Part shown: positions 53,833 to 61,722 of the stretch, piece after piece
How the letters are laid out: each line of letters starts with the position of its first letter
Numbering within the stretch: the stretch's first letter is position 1
Source: Kitasatospora paranensis
Lineage (GTDB): Bacteria; Actinomycetota; Actinomycetes; Streptomycetales; Streptomycetaceae
DNA: 64,000 nucleotides
Assembly (NCBI RefSeq): GCF_039544005.1
Contig: NZ_BAABKV010000001.1
Location: 4,340,001 to 4,404,000, forward strand
Reading direction: 5' to 3'
The notes under the pieces: model-generated
What the model was told of the DNA's origin: nothing
Database searches by the model: none
What the model saw: only the letters and a program-made list of their open reading frames with translations
Position numbers and translations under genes: made by a program

Positions 53833-54858
53833 ATGACCCTGTCGCTGTACGTGGACACGGCCCGCTGGCGAGCGCACCAGCGGGCCGTGCTGGCGGAGTT
53901 CCCCGGGCTGGTGCCGGTGGCCAAGGGCAACGGGTACGGGCTGGGCAACGCCCGGCTCACCGAGGAGGCGGCGCAGCTGGGCACCGGGGTGCTGGCGGTC
54001 GGCACCGCGCAGGAGGCCGCCGCGGCCGCCGGCTACCCCGGCGACCTGCTGGTGCTCACCCCCTACCGGGCCGGTGAGGAGGATCCGGGCCTGCCGGAGC
54101 GGACGGTGCGCACGGTCGCCCACGTGGAGGCGTTCCGGGCGCTGCCGGCCGGGACACGGGTGGTGGTCGAGTGCATGACGGGGATGCGGCGCCACGGCAT
54201 CGCCCGCGCCGACCTGTCGAAGCTGCCCGCCGACGGGCCCTCGGTGGAGGGGTACGCCCTGCACCTGCCGCTGGACCGGCCGGACGGCTCGGACCCGGTC
54301 GCCGAGGTCACCACCTGGGTGCGGGCGATCGGCGCGGCCGGGCGGCCGCCGGCCACGGTGTACCTGAGCCACCTCGCGGCGGCCGACGTCACCCGGTTGG
54401 CGGAGCGGTTCCCGGAGACCGCGTTCCGGTCGCGGATCGGCACCCGGCTGTGGCTCGGCGACGTCCAGGCGCTCCGGGCACAGGCCGCCGTCCTGGACGT
54501 CACCCCCGTCGCCCGCGGCGAACGGTACGGCTACCGGCAGCGCCGGGCGCCCTCCGGCGGCCACCTGCTGGTGGCCACCGGGGGCACCGCGCACGGGGTG
54601 GGGATGGAGGCCCCCAAGTACCTGCACGGCCTGGTGCCGCGCGCCAAGGGCCTGGCCCGGGCGGGCCTGGCCGCCGTCAACCGGACCTTGTCGCCGTACG
54701 CCTGGGCTGGCCGCCAGCTCTGGTTCGCCGAGCCGCCGCACATGCAGGTATCGATCCTCTTCCTGCCCGGTGACGTCAAACCGCCGGTGATCGGCGACGA
54801 GCTGTCGCTGACCGTGCGCCACACCACGACGCACTTCGACCGGGTGGTCGACCGCTAG
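53833..54858 (+). CDS. Alanine-racemase-like PLP-dependent protein
   Basis: 341 residues. The PLP lysine is Lys31 in VPVAKGNGYGLG, matching the racemase motif AxxKANAYGHG in position and spacing but not in detail. A TIM-barrel body follows (VVVECMTGMRRHGIARADL) and then a short beta domain with QVSILFLPGDVKPPVIGDELSL. Active alanine racemases carry a catalytic Tyr in this second domain; I could not identify it with confidence. It lies in one operon with femX, so a role in a D-amino-acid or glycine-branch step of the wall is an inference. GGGGAGCAG precedes the ATG. Its stop codon overlaps the converging GT87 stop in the sequence CTAG. Confidence 0.82.
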   Translation: MTLSLYVDTARWRAHQRAVLAEFPGLVPVAKGNGYGLGNARLTEEAAQLGTGVLAVGTAQEAAAAAGYPGDLLVLTPYRAGEEDPGLPERTVRTVAHVEAFRALPAGTRVVVECMTGMRRHGIARADLSKLPADGPSVEGYALHLPLDRPDGSDPVAEVTTWVRAIGAAGRPPATVYLSHLAAADVTRLAERFPETAFRSRIGTRLWLGDVQALRAQAAVLDVTPVARGERYGYRQRRAPSGGHLLVATGGTAHGVGMEAPKYLHGLVPRAKGLARAGLAAVNRTLSPYAWAGRQLWFAEPPHMQVSILFLPGDVKPPVIGDELSLTVRHTTTHFDRVVDR

Positions 54859-56474
54859 GCCTTCTCGGGAGCGGCCTTCTCGGGAGTAACCTCCGCGGGG
54901 TCCTCCTCGCCGGCCCGGGCGAAGGCCTCCTCGGACGCCGCCGACATCGCGGACATCTCCGTCAGCCAGGCCTCCCCGCCGCGGTCCTGCGAGCCGTGGC
55001 CGGCGTAGGTCGCCTCCTCGCGCAGCCGGCGCGCGGTGCCGAGGACGAAGACGTCCGGGGCGCCGTCCAGGACACCTCCGGCCGGGTCGTCACTGCCGTC
55101 CCAGCGGACCGGGTCGCGGTCGGGGTGCAGCATGTCGCGGACGACCAGGGCGCACAGGTAGAGCGTGCCGAGCAGGTGCAGCACGATCGCGAGGTGGTAC
55201 CAGTCCTGGCCGATGCCGTGCTGCTTCGAGTCGCCGGTGTACGCCAGGTAGGACCAGACCCCGAGGAAGTACAGCACCTCGCAGGCCTGCCAGATCAGGA
55301 AGTCCCGCCAGCGCGGCCGGGCCAGCGCGGCCAGCGGCACCAGCCAGAGCACGTACTGCGGCGAATAGACCTTGTTGGTGAGGATGAAGGCGGCCACCAC
55401 CAGGAAGGCCAGCTGGGCGAACCGGGGCCGGCGCGGGGCCGAGAGGGCGAGCCAGCCGATGCCCAGGCAGCAGAGCACCAGCAGCCCCGAGATCCAGGTG
55501 TTGAGGGTCGGCAGCTGCTGGTTGCGGTCCTGCATGAGGATCAGCCAGAACGAGCCGAAGTCCTCCTTGCGGACCTGGCTGAACGTGTAGAACGTCGCCC
55601 AGCCCTTGAAGTTCGCCACCATGATCGGCAGGTTGACGAGCAGCCAGGCCGCGACCGCGCCGCCCGCGGCCTGTCCGAACGCCCGCCACCGCCCGGCCCG
55701 CCAGCAGAGCACCAGCAGCGGCCCGAGCAGCAGCACGGGGTAGAGCTTCGCGGCAGTGGCCAGTCCGATGAACACGCCGGCGGCGGTGGGCCTGGAGTTC
55801 GACCAGTACGCCATCGCCACCGCGGCCAGCGCCACCGCCAGCAGGTCCCAGTTGATGGTGGAGTCCAGGGCCAGGCACGGGGCGAGCGCGAACAGCAGGG
55901 CGTCCCAGGGCCGGCGGCGGTGGGTGCGGCTCAACGCGACCGCGGCGACCACCGCGCAGACCATCAGCATCCCGGCGTTGACCATCCAGAACCACTGCTC
56001 GCGGCCCTCCAGGTCCCCGCCGGTCGGCGTCAGCCAGGCCGCGACCTGCATGAACAGGCCGGTCAGGACGGGGTACTCCAGGTACTGCATGTCCGCGGAG
56101 GGCGACGGCAGCTGATCCAGGTACGGGTGCCGCCCGGTGTCGAAGCCGCGGCCGGAGAACAGGTGCGGGATGTCGCTGTAACAGGCGTGCGTGTACTGCG
56201 CGGTGGCCCCGTGGAACCAGCCATCGGTGTAGCACGGCGCCTTCTGGGCCAGCCCCAGCACGAACACGGCGATGGTGAGCACCGCCAGCACGCGGGCCGG
56301 CACCCACCAGGAGACGCCGAGCAGCGCCCGGCGCCCGGGCGGGCCGCCGAACACCTCGCTGCCGGCCGCCGCGACCGGGTCCTCGTCCGCCGGGACGACG
56401 ACGGTGTTGGGCAGCGGGCCGACGGCCGGAAGGGGCTCCGGCGCTGCGGTCTCGTCACGGGTGCTCGACGTCAT
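54855..56474 (-). CDS. GT87-family membrane glycosyltransferase (DUF2029)
   Basis: 539 residues with about 11 TM helices and long cytosolic tails. The first outer loop contains FSGRGFDTGRHPYLDQLPSP and MQYLEYPVLTGLFMQVAA, followed by ALDSTINWDLLAVALAAVAMAYW, the GT87 pattern. Members are mannosyl- or arabinosyl-type transferases using polyprenyl-phosphate sugars. The Ser/Glu/Ala-rich C-terminus (EEAFARAGEEDPAEVTPEK) is cytosolic. ATG 56472-56474 gives MTSSTRDET. The upstream PBP gene on the same strand ends 115 bp away behind its own terminator. Confidence 0.9.
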   Translation of the reverse strand: MTSSTRDETAAPEPLPAVGPLPNTVVVPADEDPVAAAGSEVFGGPPGRRALLGVSWWVPARVLAVLTIAVFVLGLAQKAPCYTDGWFHGATAQYTHACYSDIPHLFSGRGFDTGRHPYLDQLPSPSADMQYLEYPVLTGLFMQVAAWLTPTGGDLEGREQWFWMVNAGMLMVCAVVAAVALSRTHRRRPWDALLFALAPCLALDSTINWDLLAVALAAVAMAYWSNSRPTAAGVFIGLATAAKLYPVLLLGPLLVLCWRAGRWRAFGQAAGGAVAAWLLVNLPIMVANFKGWATFYTFSQVRKEDFGSFWLILMQDRNQQLPTLNTWISGLLVLCCLGIGWLALSAPRRPRFAQLAFLVVAAFILTNKVYSPQYVLWLVPLAALARPRWRDFLIWQACEVLYFLGVWSYLAYTGDSKQHGIGQDWYHLAIVLHLLGTLYLCALVVRDMLHPDRDPVRWDGSDDPAGGVLDGAPDVFVLGTARRLREEATYAGHGSQDRGGEAWLTEMSAMSAASEEAFARAGEEDPAEVTPEKAAPEKA

Positions 56475-56529
56475 GGCGCACATACTGCCGCACCACCGCT
56501 CCGGGGACGAGGAGACCCCGGCAAGAAAA

Positions 56530-56565
56530 CGGCGCCGGTCCGCCCCGAAGGACGGACCGGCGCCG
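56530..56565 (-). terminator. Intrinsic terminator of the PBP gene
   Basis: A 13-bp GC stem (56530-56542 with 56553-56565) followed on the leftward transcript by GTTTTCTTGC. This is a real U-tract terminator, unusual among those here. Confidence 0.9.
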
Positions 56566-56589
56566 CACGGTCACGGACGGGCCGGACGG

Positions 56590-59277
56590 CTAGCCGCCGG
56601 TGGCGGCGCCACCGCCACCGCCACCGCCGCCACCTCCGCCGGGCGTCTTGGTGCTGCCCCCACCGGTCGGGGAGGGATCCCCGGTCGGGCTCGGGCAGAA
56701 CAGGAAGCAGCTGCGGCTGGGCCGGCCCGTCGGCGAGGGCTGGCCGCTCGGCGACTCGGTGGGCGAGGTGGTGGGCGACGGCAGGGCCGACGCGCTGTCG
56801 GTGGGCGAGGCCGAGGGCGACGGCGACGCGGTGGACGGCGCACCGGAGGAGTCCACCTGGACGCCCGGGCTGTCGGTGGGCTTGGTGAAGGAACGCGGGC
56901 TGCCCGGGCCGATGGTCCTCATGTAGGCGGTGAAGATCGCGGTCGGGAAGTCACCACCGTGGACGGTGGTCTGGCCGGCGGTGCCCTTCAGCGAGAGCAG
57001 GCCGGGCTTGCCCGGCTCCTCGCGCCACATGCCCACCGAGGTGGTCAGGCTGTTGGTGTAGCCGACCCACCAGGCCGAGGTGCCGGAGTCGGTGGTACCG
57101 GTCTTGCCGGCCACCGGGAAGCCCAGGGCGTTGGTCTTGGTACCGGTACCGTGCGCGGCCACGTTCTGCAGCACGTCGGTGATGCTGTCCGCGACGTCCT
57201 GGTCGAGCACCTTCTTGCCCGCGTTGGTGGCGGGGGCCCGGTCGAACTTCGGCTCGTCGGCGCCGTCCCTCAGCAGCTTCCTGACGGAGTAGGGGTCGTG
57301 CTGCTGACCGTGGGCGGCGAACACCGAATAGGCGGACGCCATGCGGATGGCACTCGGGGTGGAGGTACCGAGCGGGAAGGTCACCGTACTGGAGGGCGCC
57401 AGGCTCGCCTTGCGGATGCCGAGGCTGATCGCCATGTTCTCGACGTTCTTGCCGCCGACGTCCTGACCGAGCTGAACGAAGGGCACGTTGTAGGAGTTGC
57501 GCATGGCCTCCTTCAGGTCGACGTACCCGGTCTTGTTGTTCTCGTCGTTCGCCTGGTGGTAGGGCTTGCCGTCGTCGCCGAGCACGGGGCTGCCGTCCGG
57601 CTTGTAGATCTGCGACAGGTTGTCCGACAGGTAGCGGCTGTCGGTGCTGATCCGGGTCGGCTGACCGTTCGAGTCCGTCTTGGTCAGCACGCCGACCTGC
57701 ATCGCGGTGGCCAGCACGAACGGCTTGAAGGTCGAGCCGACCGGGATGCCGGGGGCGTCCGCGTTGTTGGTGTAGTGGTTGTTCTCCACACCGGGGCCGC
57801 CGTAGAGGGCGACGATCGCGCCCGTCTTCGGATCGACCGAGGAGGCACCGACCTGGACGAACTTGTCGGCCTCCCGCTTGTCGGGGCGGAGGCTGGCCGA
57901 CTGCACCTCGTCAACAGCGTTCTTCAGGGCCTGCACCTTGGCCTTGTTGAAGGTGGTGTAGATCTTGAGCCCGCCGCGCTGGATGGCCTGGTCGTCGATG
58001 CTCGGGTCGGTGGCGGTGAGGTACTTGTTGGCGGTGTCGACCAGGTAGCTGACCTCGCCGTTCATGTTGGACGGGGCCTTGCGCGGGATCGGTTCCGGGA
58101 AGGTCTTGCCGCATCCCGTGCGCTGGTCCTCGGTGATCAGGTGGTTGACCACCATACGGTTGAGGACGTACTCCCAGCGCTCCTGCATGCGCGGCTTGTT
58201 CTCGGTGATGGTCGGGTCGTAGAGCGCGGCACCCTTGAGCAGACCGGCCAGCATGGCACCCTCGCAGGGGTTCAGGCTCTTCGCGTCCTTGCCGTAGTAG
58301 GCCTGGGAGGCGGCCTGGATCCCGGTGGCGCCGCGGCCGTACCAGCTGGTGTTCAGGTAGCCGGCGAGGATCTGGTCCTTGCTCTGCTGTCCGTTGATCT
58401 TGAGGGTGATGAAGAACTCCTTGAGCTTGCGCGTCAAGGTCTGGTCCTGGCTCAGGTAGGTGTTCTTCACGTACTGCTGGGTGATGGTCGAGCCGCCCTG
58501 GGTGTCGCCGCCGGTCGCCATCTTGTAGACGGCGCGGGCGATGCCCTTGGGGTCGATGCCCTTGTCGGTGCGGAAGGTCTCGTTCTCGGCCGCGATCGTC
58601 GCGTCCTGGGCGGCCTTGCTGATGTCACCGAGCTCGACCGCCTGGCGGTTCTGCGCGGTGTTGCGCGTCATCTCGGTGTCGTCGTCCCAGTAGTAGATGT
58701 TGTTCTGCTGCTGGAGCGCCTTGTTCGGGTCCGGGATGCCGGTGCTCGCGTAGGCGAAGCCGACCGCGGCCACGCCGCTGCCGAAGAAGATCAGGAAGAG
58801 GCTGAGGATCAGCTTCCAGGACGGCAGCCAGCGGCGGAACCCGCTCTTGCCGTAGCGCGGGTAGTCGATGAAGCGCTTCTTCGGCGGCTTGCCACCGCGG
58901 CCGCCCTGACCGCCCTGACCGCCCGGACCACCGCGGCCACCCGGACCACCGGGACCGCCGGGACCGCCAGGACCGCCCGGACCGCCCGGACCGGCAGGTC
59001 CACCGGGGCCGCCGGCGCGGCGGCCGCCGCCCTTCTGGGTCTGCCGGCGCATCTCGGCACGCGTCAGCCGCGGCTGCTGCGCGGTCTCCCGGCCGCCGGT
59101 GGGACGCGGGCGGCGCGCCGCGCCGTCCGAGCGCACCTCGTCGGGCCGCGGGCGACCGTACGAGGGCGCGCCCTCCGGCGGCGCACCGTAGGCGTAGGGG
59201 CGCTGACCGTCGGCCCCGCGGCCCGGCGGCTGCTGCTCGCCGCCCGGGTTGGGCGACCTTCGCCGGTGTTCGCTCAT
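56590..59277 (-). CDS. Class A penicillin-binding protein (transglycosylase-transpeptidase)
   Basis: 895 residues, bifunctional peptidoglycan synthase. N-terminal cytosolic tail (1-150) with an uninterrupted Gly-Gly-Pro/Gly-Gly-Arg stretch at about 89-129, then the anchor TM (LILSLFLIFFGSGVAAVGFAYA, 156-177). The GT51 domain has ENETFRTDKGID (catalytic Glu231) and GGSTITQQYVKN (261-272). The transpeptidase has S515 in GSTFKPF, SYN at 595-597 and KTG at 725-727. The C-terminus is a Pro/Ser/Thr tail ending in about ten Gly. Upstream 383 bp are shared with the PadR regulator. ATG 59275-59277. Confidence 0.96.
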   Translation of the reverse strand: MSEHRRRSPNPGGEQQPPGRGADGQRPYAYGAPPEGAPSYGRPRPDEVRSDGAARRPRPTGGRETAQQPRLTRAEMRRQTQKGGGRRAGGPGGPAGPGGPGGPGGPGGPGGPGGRGGPGGQGGQGGRGGKPPKKRFIDYPRYGKSGFRRWLPSWKLILSLFLIFFGSGVAAVGFAYASTGIPDPNKALQQQNNIYYWDDDTEMTRNTAQNRQAVELGDISKAAQDATIAAENETFRTDKGIDPKGIARAVYKMATGGDTQGGSTITQQYVKNTYLSQDQTLTRKLKEFFITLKINGQQSKDQILAGYLNTSWYGRGATGIQAASQAYYGKDAKSLNPCEGAMLAGLLKGAALYDPTITENKPRMQERWEYVLNRMVVNHLITEDQRTGCGKTFPEPIPRKAPSNMNGEVSYLVDTANKYLTATDPSIDDQAIQRGGLKIYTTFNKAKVQALKNAVDEVQSASLRPDKREADKFVQVGASSVDPKTGAIVALYGGPGVENNHYTNNADAPGIPVGSTFKPFVLATAMQVGVLTKTDSNGQPTRISTDSRYLSDNLSQIYKPDGSPVLGDDGKPYHQANDENNKTGYVDLKEAMRNSYNVPFVQLGQDVGGKNVENMAISLGIRKASLAPSSTVTFPLGTSTPSAIRMASAYSVFAAHGQQHDPYSVRKLLRDGADEPKFDRAPATNAGKKVLDQDVADSITDVLQNVAAHGTGTKTNALGFPVAGKTGTTDSGTSAWWVGYTNSLTTSVGMWREEPGKPGLLSLKGTAGQTTVHGGDFPTAIFTAYMRTIGPGSPRSFTKPTDSPGVQVDSSGAPSTASPSPSASPTDSASALPSPTTSPTESPSGQPSPTGRPSRSCFLFCPSPTGDPSPTGGGSTKTPGGGGGGGGGGGAATGG

Positions 59278-59660
59278 CTCTCAGCAACTCCTCGGTCGGA
59301 CCGATGGGGCCCGAAGGCAGGGTTCACTTCCGATGCCCGCAACCGCCTAAACCCCGGAGGTGGTCCTCGTGCACACGCGACAGCGTACGCACCCCTGCAG
59401 AGTCACTAATCGGGTATTAGATGACAAATAGGACAAATAGACGGCAGATCATTACAGGCCCGTTGCCTTGCAGGCCGTGCCGCGCTTGACGCAGCCCCTC
59501 CACGGCGCCCGCGACGGCCTTGTGATCACGTTCACGCGTGGCCCCCTTGCCCGTATCGAGACCCAGGTTTACTGTTCTCGATATATCGAGCCGATACATC
59601 GGGGCGGCATACACTGCCCCCTGTGCCGGCCCACGGCCGCAGGGGAGAGGAGGCAGCAGC
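59278..59660. other. Upstream region of the PBP and PadR genes
   Basis: 383 bases. The PBP promoter should be in 59278-59450, a stretch with AT-rich segments (CACTAATCGGGTATTAGATG, GACAAATAGGACAAATAG). The PadR-proximal part has two adjacent palindromes listed separately. No gene is supported. Confidence 0.55.
59577..59602. promoter_or_regulatory. Twin palindromes, candidate PadR operator
   Basis: CTCGATATATCGAG at 59577-59590 is a perfect 14-bp palindrome, directly followed by CCGATACATCGG at 59591-59602, a 12-bp palindrome. They are 59-84 bp ahead of the PadR start at 59661 and overlap the likely promoter, the pattern of an autoregulatory operator. Confidence 0.75.
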
Positions 59661-60425
59661 GTGAGCAGGCGTTCCGGAGTACTGGAGTTCGCCGTCCTCG
59701 GCCTGCTGCACGACGCTCCGATGCACGGCTACGAGCTCCGCAAGCGGCTCAACGTCCTGCTCGGCTCGTTCCGCGCCTTCTCCTACGGCACGCTCTACCC
59801 GTGCCTCAAGAGCCTGGTGGCACAGGGCTTCCTCGTCGAGGACAACCCCGACGTGGAGTACGTCCCGGCCACCGCCCTCAACGGCAAGCGGTCGAAGATC
59901 GTCTACCGGCTCTCCGGCGAGGGCAAGGAGCGCTTCGAGGAACTGCTCGCCGACTCCGGGCCGGACGCCTGGGAGGACGAGCACTTCGGCGTCCACTTCG
60001 CGTTCTTCGCACGGACCGACAAGGCCGTGCGGATGCGCGTCCTGGAGGGCCGCCGCAGCCGGCTGGAGGAGCGGCTGGAGCGGATGCGCAGTTCGATCGC
60101 CCGTACCCGCGAGCGGTTCGACGACTACACCCTCGAACTCCAGCGGCACGGACTCGAGTCCGTGGAGCGCGAGGTCCGCTGGCTCAACGAGCTCATCGAG
60201 ACCGAGCGGGCCAACCGCACCGGGCGCGGCAACACGCCCCCGGTGCACCAGAGACTTCGGACGGCCGTGGCCAGGAGGCCGGGTCCTCGGACCCGCCGAG
60301 GCCACCGCACGACCGCCCGGGGCGCTCCGCACAGGAGCGCTGAGACCCGCGGCTTCCGGGTGCCCTTCGGGACACCGGGTCCGTGGGAGGAGTGGGCGCC
60401 GCGCGCCCGTCAGACAGTCATATGA
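59661..60425 (+). CDS. PadR-family transcriptional regulator
   Basis: 254 residues as read. The winged helix is at 8-70: LEFAVLGLLHDAPMHGYELRKRLNVLLG and FSYGTLYPCLKSLVAQGFLVE, the PadR pattern. A long helical dimerisation domain follows (RRSRLEERLERMRSSIARTRERFDD, ESVEREVRWLNELIETERAN). The last about 70 residues are Arg-rich and unlike the family. If one base is missing in C5 60237-60241, the protein would end instead at 60343 with a polar tail; the point is unresolved. Start GTG 59661 has GAGAGGAGG upstream. It is followed by ino1 on the same strand, 58 bp downstream of the stop as read. Confidence 0.88.
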   Translation: MSRRSGVLEFAVLGLLHDAPMHGYELRKRLNVLLGSFRAFSYGTLYPCLKSLVAQGFLVEDNPDVEYVPATALNGKRSKIVYRLSGEGKERFEELLADSGPDAWEDEHFGVHFAFFARTDKAVRMRVLEGRRSRLEERLERMRSSIARTRERFDDYTLELQRHGLESVEREVRWLNELIETERANRTGRGNTPPVHQRLRTAVARRPGPRTRRGHRTTARGAPHRSAETRGFRVPFGTPGPWEEWAPRARQTVI

Positions 60426-60483
60426 GTAGGGATTCGAGAACCGCCTTTCGGCGGGGCTCATGAGAACACAGGGAGCAACCGGA

Positions 60484-61566
60484 ATGGGTTCGGTTCGCGT
60501 AGCCATCGTGGGCGTGGGCAACTGCGCCGCGTCGCTGGTGCAGGGTGTCGAGTACTACAAGGACGCCGACCCGGCCGGCAAGGTCCCCGGGCTGATGCAC
60601 GTCCAGTTCGGCGATTACCACGTCAGCGACGTGGAGTTCGTCGCCGCGTTCGACGTCGACGCCAAGAAGGTCGGCTTCGACCTCGCCGACGCCATCGGCA
60701 ACAGCGAGAACAACACCATCAAGATCTGCGACGTGCCGCCGACCGGCGTCACCGTGCAGCGCGGCCACACCCTCGACGGCCTGGGCAAGTACTACCGGGA
60801 GACCATCGAGGAGTCCGACGAGGCCCCGGCCGACGTCGTCCAGACCCTCAAGGACCGCCAGGTCGACGTCCTCGTCTGCTACCTGCCGGTGGGCTCCGAG
60901 GCCGCCGCCAAGTTCTACGCCCAGTGCGCCATCGACGCCAAGGTCGCCTTCGTGAACGCCCTCCCGGTGTTCATCGCCGGCACCAAGGAGTGGGCGGACA
61001 AGTTCACCGAGGCCGGCGTGCCGATCGTCGGTGACGACATCAAGTCCCAGGTGGGCGCCACCATCACGCACCGCGTGATGGCGAAGCTCTTCGAGGACCG
61101 CGGTGTCATCCTCGAGCGCACCATGCAGCTGAACGTCGGCGGCAACATGGACTTCAAGAACATGCTCGAGCGCGAGCGCCTGGAGTCCAAGAAGATCTCG
61201 AAGACGCAGGCCGTCACCTCGCAGATCCGCGACCGCGAGCTGGGCGCCAAGAACGTCCACATCGGCCCGTCCGACTACGTGGCGTGGCTCGACGACCGCA
61301 AGTGGGCGTACGTCCGCCTCGAGGGTCGCGCGTTCGGCGACGTCCCGCTGAACCTCGAGTACAAGCTCGAGGTCTGGGACTCCCCGAACTCCGCCGGTGT
61401 CATCATCGACGCCGTCCGCGCCGCGAAGATCGCCAAGGACCGCGGCATCGGCGGCCCGATCCTCTCCGCGTCCTCGTACTTCATGAAGTCCCCGCCGGTC
61501 CAGTACTTCGACGACGAGGCCAAGGAGAACGTCGAGAAGTTCATCCGCGGCGAGGTCGAGCGCTGA
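60484..61566 (+). CDS. ino1: myo-Inositol-3-phosphate synthase
   Basis: 360 residues, the actinobacterial length. The Rossmann loop VAIVGVGNCAASLVQGVEYY opens the protein; GDDIKSQVGATITHRVMAKLF (near 180-200) and LNVGGNMDFKNMLERERLESKKISK (near 217) are the NAD/substrate motifs. It converts glucose-6-phosphate to inositol-3-phosphate, the precursor of mycothiol and phosphatidylinositol. ATG 60484 was chosen (MGSVRVAIV) with AGGGAG upstream. It ends at a strong hairpin. PadR precedes it in a conserved pairing, which may mean the two are coregulated. Confidence 0.97.
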   Translation: MGSVRVAIVGVGNCAASLVQGVEYYKDADPAGKVPGLMHVQFGDYHVSDVEFVAAFDVDAKKVGFDLADAIGNSENNTIKICDVPPTGVTVQRGHTLDGLGKYYRETIEESDEAPADVVQTLKDRQVDVLVCYLPVGSEAAAKFYAQCAIDAKVAFVNALPVFIAGTKEWADKFTEAGVPIVGDDIKSQVGATITHRVMAKLFEDRGVILERTMQLNVGGNMDFKNMLERERLESKKISKTQAVTSQIRDRELGAKNVHIGPSDYVAWLDDRKWAYVRLEGRAFGDVPLNLEYKLEVWDSPNSAGVIIDAVRAAKIAKDRGIGGPILSASSYFMKSPPVQYFDDEAKENVEKFIRGEVER

Positions 61567-61615
61567 ACTCCACAGCGCTGAGCACCGCTCGTCACTGAGC
61601 GGACACCGCTCCTCC

Positions 61616-61653
61616 CCGAAGGGGTCCCGGTCCTGCGACCGGGACCCCTTCGG
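61616..61653 (+). terminator. 17-bp hairpin terminator of ino1
   Basis: Arms 61616-61632 and 61637-61653 pair perfectly around CTGC, about 50 bp past the ino1 stop. No other gene ends here. Confidence 0.88.
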
Positions 61654-61679
61654 CGTTCCCGGGACACCCGGGGTGCGCT

Positions 61680-61693
61680 GTTTCACGTGAAAC
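61680..61693. promoter_or_regulatory. parS centromere site downstream of ino1
   Basis: Perfect GTTTCACGTGAAAC with T and A flanks, 26 bp past the ino1 terminator and 30 bp before the next start. Confidence 0.95.
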
Positions 61694-61722
61694 AACGCCA
61701 TCGGGCATGACAACCTGTCCGG

